DNA of 64,000 nucleotides from Blasia pusilla (lineage: Eukaryota; Marchantiophyta; Marchantiopsida; Blasiales). Position 1 is the first letter of the stretch. Every line of letters starts with the position of its first letter. The stretch lies in assembly GCA_050084515.1 (NCBI GenBank), contig CM114271.1, positions 49,538,001-49,602,000 on the forward strand, read 5' to 3'. A program made the position numbers and the translations under genes. The notes beneath the pieces are model-generated. The model made no database searches. It saw only the letters and a list, made by a program, of their open reading frames with translations, and was not told where the DNA came from. This document shows positions 26,088 through 34,739 of the stretch, piece by piece.

Positions 26088-27150
26088 TCAAAACGGTCTC
26101 ATGGTGCATTGGACTCTTGGTGGAGAAGTGGTCATGTCATGGAGGAAGTCCTCCATCCAGTCATCCAAGAGGTCATCAAGGACATCATGTGGACGCACTT
26201 GGTCATCTAGTTGGTCATTATCTAAATGAATGGCATCATCGATGTACCCTCCCATGTTGTAACTCCATTTTAACGCAAGCATATAAAAAAGTTGTGACTC
26301 AATTGCAAAAACATCCCCGAACAAGGATGAATCAGTATCCTCCACCATGAATAAACGCTCCAACTCGTGATGTTTGTAAGATTATGAAAGCCTCTAGAAA
26401 GAAATTGTAGCAAAATTGGAAAAAACTTAGCTAGCAATTGGAAACCCAATGAGGAAGTTTATGCAAACATTCAAAAGCATACACGAAGCAATTTTTTTTG
26501 CTTTATTTAACATTTATGAACAAAGGTGATTTACATTTATCATCTTGGTCTTTTCCATTCATAACTAGCAAAAATCTCCTTGCCCATGTCTATGGTTTTG
26601 GTTGCGATGGTGGAAATGAAAAAATCCTCATCCCATCGCAAACCAAAAAATTGTGTCTGCCCTCTACGTACTCCCACTTGGCATTCCCATCATTACAAGG
26701 ACCATATGATTGAATGTACCCACCTATGTTATTGCAACGTATGAAGTCATCGTCTATATATCGTCGATGGCGAGAGTTGCACATAGTAGTAGCATGTAAG
26801 AACAAGAGATACTTTGAGAATGACGAAGCTGCATGGACAAGCTCCAGTTAATCCTTCCATGTAGTATGTAAGTATATGGGACCAAAGTACGAGAATAAGA
26901 TGAGCTAGTCATCCACATCACATCCCTTGAAAAATACTATTCTATTGAGCACAAACACCCCAATACTAGTTTTAAACCTAAAGTAGATTATTTATCTATG
27001 TATCTGATACCCCATGATTCTATCGACACACCAAATGGTAGATGGGCATCCTAATGGGATCGCATTGCACTCAATGTAGTACTCTATTGAATAATCTCTA
27101 AATTGCAATTGCACGGGTTCATGTATATTAGGTACCATGCGTAAATCCTT
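26088..27150 (-). other. Cluster of short minus-strand frames of unknown kind
   Basis: Open frames at 26088-26363 and 26590-26805 and an unlisted stretch near 27005-27150 (with PVQLQFRDYSIEYYIECNAI) read on the minus strand. Two of them share a GGYI phrase after an Asn-rich start (NMGGYIDD and NNIGGYIQS), so they may come from one decayed protein with internal repeats. I do not recognise any domain. Confidence 0.25.
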
Positions 27151-28631
27151 TTGGATCTAGACCCAAGATCAAGTACCTTTGGAAAGGGATCTATAAATCA
27201 AGGGTTGATGTGAGATGCTCACTCAAACAGGGTTAATCAAACTCAATCTCAAAGGGAGGGAGGGAGTGGGACAGAGATTCGAGAACCAACTTTATAGTAT
27301 CACGCATAAGTGTACATATATCCACCCATGCATGTTGTCATGAAGGGTTGCATCGAGGGGTGTGTTAGATGATTTATTTATTTTTACATTCTTGTGTGAT
27401 TGTGCAAACATACTAGGAAGGGCACATGCACGCACCTGCATGTAGCCATATATTCAGCCTAGTGCCTAAAAATTGCAAAAAATCAAACCAAAAAAAGGAA
27501 GTCGTCTAAGCATTATTTTTTATGTTAATTTTTTCCTTTCTACTATGAACTAGAGGGGGTATTGGGGGAGATCCTTCATGGATTAGATACGAGAATCCAC
27601 CACATGTGGACAATTATACCCTTTTTTCAAGGGCCATAGCTCAAATGGGGGTTCCTTTGATCCAAAGTCAGAGGGAGGAGGTCGAAAAGACGTTCCATAT
27701 TTGTGTCAAGTGTTGTGGATCACAATCTCAAATCCACAACTATATGTATGGAGGCACATTTTCATGTGTGGCAGGAGAAGTATCACCTTCACTAATCTAT
27801 GGATGTTCCTAAAGTTGATGTTCCACCATATCGGGGGACATAGCGAGGGTGGGTTTGGAGATAGCTAATGGTGGGTTAGCTACAACCAACGAGGCAATGA
27901 CAACACCCCCAATGGAGCACAGGCATATAAGAGCTCGGACCATGAGGAGCCTCATGTTAGAAACTTCAAGATTCCCAACTACCGATAAGGCAAAGAAGTT
28001 ATCTCACCTCATCTACATGCATGTGTGTGAGTAGCATATGTTTGTTAATAATAAGTGGCTTGATACGACCCCCATGTATCAATAAACATCTAGAACTTCA
28101 TTATTGCAGAGTTCTAGAAAGGCGTAGAAATATCTATGGAGTGATCTTGAGGTACACTTCCGATCAATGTCATAGGGAGTGGGCACCAATTACAGATCCT
28201 TGTAGAGACCAGGTTGACATGCAACAATTGGCAAAGGCGCAATGTTTGCATCTAAAGGTGCAAGCGAGACACTTCTTCAACCAAGGGGGAGTAGATGTAT
28301 TTTGATATACATTGAGAGTATGTCTTACCTTATAGGAAAAATAGAATTTACAAGGTAGTTCATGTTATATACCGTTTAATTACTATGATGTGTCTTTAAG
28401 GTTTAACTAACTATGTGGGTGGATTGTGTAGTTCAAAGTATGGAGAGTATCTGACTCCCTAGATCATGTATGATGTGGCAAGTTTGGAAGATCCGAGATA
28501 ATGTCTTTGCTAACCAAGATGTTATAGCATCCATGGTTAATTACTAGCACTAGAATATTCATGTTATAGTCTGATGTTTAGGTTACTTTAAGGTTGTTGA
28601 AACTACTAATAGTTGTTGGTGCCTATTGTGC
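27151..28631 (+). other. Unassigned DNA left of element 2, possibly the upstream part of a hAT transposon
   Basis: A + strand frame at 28021-28305 ends in DMQQLAKAQCLHLKVQARHF. Its position before element 2 and the hAT-like tail on the other side (38382-38680) suggest one interrupted transposon. The evidence on this side is weak. Confidence 0.3.
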
Positions 28632-28636
28632 AACAT
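28632..28636. repeat. Target-site duplication of element 2, left copy
   Basis: AACAT lies directly left of the element; the same 5 bases follow its right end at 38377-38381. Five bases is the usual duplication for Ty3/gypsy integrases. Confidence 0.75.
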
Positions 28637-29384
28637 ATCGTGCGCATACATATCGCTACACAACATACATCGCTGGTCACATCTACACCACACAACACCG
28701 ATCTTCCCCACATACGGGTCGATCCACACATGTACAAAAATCAACTCATACATATACGTGGAGATCACAAAAAAAAATAAAGAGTAGTAAAAATGGCACA
28801 CCCGGCCTAAAACTCCACTCCTCAATCTACATCGGCATATCGAGCCTCGTCCACCTTGTGCTATCAAGGAATCCGGACGCTAGCACCCTAGTCCTATCTC
28901 ACACACATACAAGGGAGGTGCTCCAACGGCCCAACATGTTGGCTTAGGAAAGCCATCTTCCTCTCTTATGCAGGGTTGGGAAGAGCCAAAAGGCTCTTCC
29001 CCTAAAGATAGCCCTCCCCTTGGTAACATGCGCGCATAGGTTACCAGGGGCGAGAGACCTGGTCAACAAGTCACCCGGTTGTAAAAATCCTCAAAATGAA
29101 AGTTGTCAGAAATGACGTTCCTGACACAATGGACCTATCCTCAACCTCATATGACACCGTGGGACAAAGTTACACTCAACATAGTCCGCTGGCTCCTGCG
29201 CCCTATCCATGATAGATCTCGGCCTATCGGCTATTCAGATGTGACAGCTATCGTGCGCATACATATCGCTACACAACATACATCGCTAGTCACATCTACA
29301 CCACACAACACCGATCTTCCCTACATACGGGTCTATCCACACATGTACAAAAATCAACTCATACATATACATGGAGATCACACA
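28637..29384 (-). repeat. 3' terminal repeat of element 2 (X-core-X)
   Basis: The core 28773-29246 matches the 5' core 37897-38376 closely by eye. It is flanked on both sides by copies of a tail segment (28637-28772 and 29247-29384) that share CGTGCGCATACATATCGCTA and the rest of about 130 bp. The core contains two clear hairpins: GGGAAGAGCC with GGCTCTTCCC (28978-29001) and TTGGTAAC with GGTTACCA (29019-29047). Confidence 0.85.
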
Positions 29385-29385
29385 A

Positions 29386-29398
29386 CCGCCCCCCTAGC
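29386..29398 (-). promoter_or_regulatory. Polypurine tract of element 2
   Basis: On the minus strand the sequence GCTAGGGGGGCGG directly precedes TTGTGTGATC, the first bases of the upstream X copy. A purine tract of this kind primes plus-strand DNA synthesis just before the 3' LTR. Its place before X and not before the core suggests that X belongs to the terminal repeat. Confidence 0.55.
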
Positions 29399-29462
29399 TG
29401 GCAGTTGGATCCCCCCAACTCCAGATAGAAAATATCACATCTCTCTGACATGATCTACTACC

Positions 29463-29936
29463 CTAGACACATCTCTGACACATCCATCGTCCCATGGGAA
29501 CCACATCAAGAGGGGGGGTCAGACATGACATATGCCACCCTCGAGAACAACCATCACATACCAACATGGTGGCTGCACCCCTCACAAATCCGCACAACAT
29601 ACACCTCAAGCCTGCAGGTACCATTGCCAAGCTTGGATCCACCGTCCCATCTACGTTTGGAAGATGACATGACGCACAATTGCGCACATGATCCTTCCAA
29701 ACCATACCATCCCGTCCCTCCAACATGAGGACTCCGGTCGGTAATACCTCGCGCACACGTAGGATTGTGCACCCTATAGTGACATCTAGCGTCGTGGGTG
29801 CCACCTGCTGTAAATACACGTAATCTCCAGGATGAAACCTCATAATCCTTGGACGATAACCTCCTCCATGAATGGTCACGTACCTCAATGTATCTCTATG
29901 TTGGGCAATAGCTAAGTTCTCAAAGGCCATAGGCAT
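29463..29936 (-). CDS. Element 2 integrase C-terminal domain and PHD finger
   Basis: The 157-codon open frame is the end of the polyprotein. Residues about 30-95 resemble the beta-rich integrase tail (FHPGDYVYLQQ, LRVREVLPTG, GMVWKDHVRNC). Residues 112-156 form a complete C4HC3 PHD finger: Cys112, Cys115, Cys127, Cys130, His135, Cys138, Cys153 and Cys156, with the typical Trp151 two residues before the last CxxC. Segment LVCDGCSRGWHMSC is close to the PHD consensus. PHD fingers usually bind histone H3 tails. Here the domain stands where chromoviruses carry a chromodomain, so it probably directs integration to chosen chromatin (inference). All eight zinc ligands are intact. The frame joins the integrase core only after stops near 29950, so the protein is broken in this copy. 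Confidence 0.88.
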   Translation of the reverse strand: MPMAFENLAIAQHRDTLRYVTIHGGGYRPRIMRFHPGDYVYLQQVAPTTLDVTIGCTILRVREVLPTGVLMLEGRDGMVWKDHVRNCASCHLPNVDGTVDPSLAMVPAGLRCMLCGFVRGAATMLVCDGCSRGWHMSCLTPPLDVVPMGRWMCQRCV

Positions 29937-29960
29937 AACTCTACGAAAAACTTATGCCCT

Positions 29961-30776
29961 CTAAGAACATGCTTGTACCCACACATCTGGATCATCAAGA
30001 TCTAACACCTCCGCCAAGTCATGTCGAATCGCTGCAGGTAAATCTGGCTCTCTCCCAAAGAGCAAAAAGTACGGTAAAAATGACGCCAAGGATGCATGCC
30101 GACTAAAGCAATAACCCATAGCCAACCATGGCAACTGTAGGTCCCACTCCCTCAACTGTCCCCACTGCAAGCCATACTTGCGCAATCCTCTCTTCACCGT
30201 TTGTACCACTCTCTCCGCCAACCCATCCGCCTCACGATGATCTCTGGACGTGGTGCGGTGATCTATCAATGCCTGATCACACAAGGCCTGAAACTCTCCC
30301 CTGAACTCGGTACCATGGTCAGTCAACACCTCCGCCCGTGCACCAAAGTGACTAAGCACACGATCTAGAAACGCATAAGCTTTTCTCTCGCTCGCCTTGT
30401 CTGGTATTGCCACAAACTCTATCCACTTGGAGAAATGTTCCACCATGACCAACACGTACCTATGATGACGTCCCGTCAATGGCAAAGGTCCCGCAAAGTC
30501 TAAACTCAACCGATAACCTAAACCCATAATCGGCAAAGGATGTAACTGCGGAGTGGGAGCATTGAAGGATGCTCACACTCTGTCACATACCATACATCTG
30601 GCCACAAACTCTTGTACCCCAGTATGCATGCCGCGCCACCAATACTGAACCTGGAGTAAGCTGTAAGTATGCTTTACTCCGAAATGTCCCAACTCCTCAT
30701 GGGCATGTCGCAGTACACGTGCTCGCTGGGAAGGATGAGGTACCATTCGTATCCTACCATCTCCCCATACCCGCAA
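29961..30776 (-). pseudogene. Element 2 integrase (zinc-binding and catalytic domains)
   Basis: 30573-30776 has the HHCC domain: HAHEELGHFGVKHTYS followed by CMVCDRV. 29961-30536 has the catalytic core. The first Asp is in LSLDFAGPL, the second in VLTDHGTEF, and the Glu lies in READGLAERVVQ, giving the D-D-E set. Asp and Glu positions look intact, so the fold could have been active. A frame change around 30537-30572 separates the two parts, and stops follow Cys-Ser at 29961. The enzyme joins element cDNA to host DNA. Compared with element 1, this copy is far better kept. Confidence 0.9.
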
Positions 30777-30821
30777 AATGTGAGTCCCCTCCCACCTGAA
30801 CCTAGGATCCGATCCCGCTCC

Positions 30822-31676
30822 CTAGCACTCAATGTACTCGCCAATGCGCAAGAACTCCACAACCTCCACGTCGTCATGGATATCACGACCACCTGCCGCC
30901 TCCTCACTAACCTCCGGATCTAAAGACTCATTATCCAACCCCACCACTGGAGTCATCACCTGTGGTTGACCTGCCATAGTCAACCAACAAAGATAGGCAG
31001 ATGCATGCCAACTGGGCACCATCTCCTCATCACTCTCTCCGTGCCATCGAGCTCTTGTGTCGTCTCTCTGACTCGGACATGGGTTACGACTCAACCCATC
31101 CGCATCCTGGTTCAGCCGACCTGGCCTATGAACCACCTCAAACTCATACTCTTGTAGTAATAGAGCCCACTTGGCAAGCTTTTCCGTAAGCTTTTCGGAC
31201 TCCATCAACCACCTCAATGGCTGATGATCAGTGATAAGTGTGAAAGGGTTGCCAAATAAATAGCACGTGAAATGTGCCACGGCCCACACTGCAGCCAAGC
31301 ACTCTCCCTCATAGGAGCTGTACTTTGCCTCTGCAATGTTGTTTGATCGACTCGCGTAAGCCACAACGAACTCCCTCTCCTCGTCATCCCTCTGAGTAAG
31401 CACTGCTCCTAGACCCAACATGCTCCAATCCGTATGTAACTGGAATGGGCGACCCCTAACCGGTCTCTGTAAAATGGGTGAGGACGTCAACCTGTCCTTG
31501 AGCTCATGAAATGCTCGCTCCTGATCATCTCCCCACAACCACACCTGATCAAGTCTCGTCAACAAGGTCAAAGACTTTGCGATCGCACTAAAACCCTTCA
31601 CATACCGTCGATAGAAGTTCGCCAGTCCAAGAAATGCTCGGACTCGACTCACATCCAGTAGGGCGTGGAATCGCAA
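30822..31676 (-). CDS. Element 2 RT connection and RNase H domain
   Basis: The 284-codon frame begins with RVRAFLGLANFYRRYVKGF and WGDDQERAFHELKDRL (RT thumb and connection). RNase H follows: FQLHTDWSMLGLGAVLTQ with the first Asp, AKYSSYEGECLAAVWAV with Glu, LITDHQPLRWL with the second Asp, and the terminal HRPGRLNQDADGLSR. All expected acidic residues are present. It removes the RNA strand during cDNA synthesis. The tail to about residue 284 is a linker rich in acidic residues toward the integrase. The frame is open from end to end, but the neighbouring breaks make the polyprotein non-functional. Confidence 0.92.
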   Translation of the reverse strand: MRFHALLDVSRVRAFLGLANFYRRYVKGFSAIAKSLTLLTRLDQVWLWGDDQERAFHELKDRLTSSPILQRPVRGRPFQLHTDWSMLGLGAVLTQRDDEEREFVVAYASRSNNIAEAKYSSYEGECLAAVWAVAHFTCYLFGNPFTLITDHQPLRWLMESEKLTEKLAKWALLLQEYEFEVVHRPGRLNQDADGLSRNPCPSQRDDTRARWHGESDEEMVPSWHASAYLCWLTMAGQPQVMTPVVGLDNESLDPEVSEEAAGGRDIHDDVEVVEFLRIGEYIEC

Positions 31677-32539
31677 TAGCCTCTACCTCCAAATGCTGAA
31701 CGCCTAACCCACTCGGGTATATGGTGTGTCCCAAGTACTCAATATGCTCTTGAAAGAATGCACTTGCTGGATGTAACTTCAGTCCATGTAATCGAAATCG
31801 CTGAAACACCTCCTCCAAGTGTCGCTCATGCTCCTCAACCGTGGAATCAAGATAAGAATATCATCTATGTAACATCATTACAAAAATCCAAGCCAGCCGT
31901 AATCCTATCCATCACTCTCTGAAACTCTGCAGGTGCGTTCTTCAACCCAAATGGTAAGAACCGCCACTGATACAAGCAATCTCTCCCGAACCGATCTATC
32001 CCCCAGAATGTTGTCTTCTCCATGTCCTCCAACCTGATAGGAAGCTGATGATAGCCGGCACGGAGATCTAAAGTACTGAAGATCTTTGCATGCCCTACCG
32101 CATCAAATATCTCCTCACGAGTAGGCATGGCGTACCGATCTAACCTCGTCTGTCAGTTGATAGGACGGTAATCTCCACACATCCGCCTATCCGTCCAATT
32201 GCCATACATATCCTTCTTCGTCGGCATGACTGTGGCAGATGCATACTCCCCATGTGATAACTCCACAAGTCCTGCCTCCAACAAGTCCTGACTCCTGCTC
32301 TCAATCAAGGCTCGCTCCATATCAGAATACCTGTAGGGTCGACGAAAGATGGGCGTATCACTAGCCAACTCAATCCGTATCCTGGGACCCTTCAGCGTAC
32401 CCAAGTCTCTCATACTGAAGGCAAAACAACTGACATGCCTTCTCAGAAACCTATGAACTCGCCGTCGCTCTCCTCCTATCAACTTGAGACCTATCACAGG
32501 CTCCCAAGTCTCCATCGTGACCTTACTCGGAGAGGACAC
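31677..32539 (-). pseudogene. Element 2 reverse transcriptase
   Basis: 32153-32539 carries VHRFLRRHVSCFAFS, IELASDTPIFRRPYRY, HGEYASATVMP and MCGDYRPIN, then a TGA where a coding triplet is expected. 31865-32128 continues with IFSTLDLRAGYHQLPI, YQWRFLPFGLKNAPAEFQRVM. The catalytic YIDDIL box lies at about 31850-31870 but is shifted by one frame relative to the upstream block. 31588-31818 holds the palm and thumb part with LHPASAFFQEHIEYLGH. The domain is complete in content and close to plant Ty3/gypsy RTs. One stop and at least two frame changes inactivate it. Confidence 0.92.
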
Positions 32540-32837
32540 AACCTCCGGCTTTGGTTGCTATGTAGCAACCCTAGCCACCTCCGCAACAACCACTCCACTT
32601 TGACCTCCTACACCATGCTCCACTTCCGAAAAATGAACATGTGCTACTCTAGCCGCCTTTGCACTCTCTGCTTGAATGACGTCCCAGGAAGTCCATGGGT
32701 GCCTATCTCTCCTCGTCTCGTCCCCAACCAATGCCTATACAGACCCTGTAGGCAATGGTCCAACTCGTGGACGTGACGGCATGGATGACACTCGCATCCG
32801 TCTTTGCTCAGCCATACCTAGGATGACTATCCATGTG

Positions 32838-33832
32838 ACAGTTGAGGTCCATTGCCTGCCCCAACACCTGTCTCCGGGATGCCTCAGTCATCCCTGGTAC
32901 CGCCGTAGTACCGGTAGTGAACCCCATGGCGCGTTCGCGCTCATCTGTTGTAGGCTCCTCCAATGCTCTGGTCACCTCATCCCAAATCATGCTTGGCCCT
33001 CCCTGACGAAAGGCATGGGATGCTGGGAAGCTGGGAAGCTCACCAACGTAGGTAAGGCTGCCCTCAACTCCCCCACCCTAATGGCCATGGCCAACGGTGG
33101 TCTATCATCCCGTGTCACCACCTAAGATTGACACCCTGAGCCCAAAATAGCATCCACTGTGAGATGTGGTGCTCTTTGGGCCCCACCGTATGCTCGACTC
33201 AGTACCTTTGATGGTATCAGGTTCGTCCACCACAGTCGTTGACGATGGGCATGTGACCCAACTCTCGCTGCATCTAACAACACATGAGGTCCCAACCAGG
33301 ACTTCACCTGATGTACACTCGTCATCACACGTGCACGAGTGTCTCCCAACAATGGCACGTTCTCCAAAATGTACGATGGAGAACATATCTGACTCTCCTG
33401 CAAGTGTCGTACTACTTGCAGCATCTCCCAAAACATCCCTGAACTCGGATCCTGCAATTCAAATACTCGTCCAACTGATGAATGACCCTGAAATGGCCAT
33501 CCAAAAATCACCAAATGAATGGTGCCAACTTTATCCAGATCCTGCGCCCCCACCAAAGAGATGTCGGCAGGTAGCGTATGCTGATATCCCCGTACTGCAG
33601 ATACCGGCAACAACTCATGATACCTCTGGACCAATCTCGCCACGTGACGTAATGATACTCGCCGTGCGGTCTCATCTCTCTCCACATAAAGATACCGATG
33701 CACCCGTATGCCCGCCTGCAATAGTGCAGCCAATCCGGTGCTAATCCCTCGGAAGAGATCTAACACCCTTACACCCTCCTCTCGGCACTGCCACACAACG
33801 GGTGTGGTATTCAATGGGGTCAACGTCTCCAC
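32838..33832 (-). pseudogene. C5-cytosine DNA methyltransferase domain (DNMT3-like) inside element 2
   Basis: A 236-codon open frame (33832-33122) holds C5-methyltransferase motifs in canonical order. Motif I is VLDLFRGISTGLAAL (residues 23-37), with the acidic YVERD after it. The PC-type motif IV reads VIFGWPFQGHSSVG (108-121). Motif VI is ILENVP (155-160). Motif VIII is HRQRLWW (196-202). After a TAG at about 33119 the same frame continues with RVGELRAALPTLVSFP. A one-base shift near 32991 then leads to ERERAMGF and RRQVLGQAMDLN, the motif X region. GISTGL, the D-x-F-x-G-I pattern and linear motif order resemble DNMT3 more than DNMT1, CMT or DRM. The catalytic Cys of motif IV is Phe114 (codon 33491-33493, TTT), so this copy cannot methylate. 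The domain lies between protease and RT. Confidence 0.9.
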
Positions 33833-33999
33833 TCCAAGAGTCCGATTGCCACGTGACTCTCGCTGCTATGGGATAAAAACATGACTCCATGCCTGCCTCA
33901 CGAGGTCGTCGGCACTCCTCTGTAGCTCTCAAGTCGTACCCCACAATGGTGAAGAGGCCTCGCCAACATGGGAAGAGACACCCGCCATGGCCTATCTCT

Positions 34000-34737
34000 C
34001 CGTGGGACTATCCGCTACTGGGACATCCTCCGCATGTGCCTTCCCCGCCAACAACTCTCCTAGCCAGCTAACACTACATGTGAAAGCTGCCAACGTGGTC
34101 ACAGACTCGCCTCGTGATCGACCACCTTGTCCCGCAAACTGCACGGGTAATTGACTCATCCGGCCGTCACCTGACCGCCATCCTGGCTGATAAGCAACGG
34201 TCTTCTCCCAGAAGTCTAGGATGAATCCTAGGGGATATAACACTGTACTCCCCACCAACACATCGTACGACTCAACTGGTGTCGTAATCGCGCGCAGCGC
34301 ACCATAGCACTATCTATCCGTCGATGCTCTAGCCTGGACTCGACAACAATCTCTTGTCGAGTCATATATTGAGTGGGTGACACCCCCCCAATCGAGGTCT
34401 GTATCTGGAAGGGACAAGGCTCAATGTCGGCCTTCCGTAACCCCAACGCTAAACACGCCGCCTTCCCTAACATCAAGGGTTGCGCTCCCGAATCAAGTAG
34501 GACGCGCTGCGGGTGGTATACTGTCCTCATCGGACTAACCAAGAAAAATACTCCATCTCGGTTATCCAGTAACACTACTCCAGGTGTCACCACTGCTCGC
34601 TCTATGGCCGGTCGAGCTGGCATAACTACTAACTTTGCCGCCGCCTCATGCCATGATTGTGTGGGGAACGTCTCGATTACCGACTCTGAGGGTAAGTCCA
34701 CCACCTCCTCAACTACATATGAACAAGAAGCAGTCAT
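34000..34737 (-). pseudogene. Element 2 retroviral-type aspartic protease
   Basis: The open frame 34228-34737 includes RVLLDSGAQPLMLGKAA, with the Asp-Ser-Gly active-site triplet, and PFQIQTSIGGVSPTQYM. A second frame (33992-34261) has LVGSTVLYPLGFILDFWEK, the conserved later half of the protease fold, overlapping in another frame near 34228-34261. This implies a small frameshift. The enzyme cuts the polyprotein. Upstream residues form a linker from Gag; downstream the sequence leads to the methyltransferase after stops near 33850-33990. Confidence 0.87.
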
Positions 34738-34739
34738 CT

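Noticed and set aside
33166-33744. Long + strand open frame over the methyltransferase region
   Set aside because: It is the antisense of a domain with clear family motifs and has no recognisable features itself.
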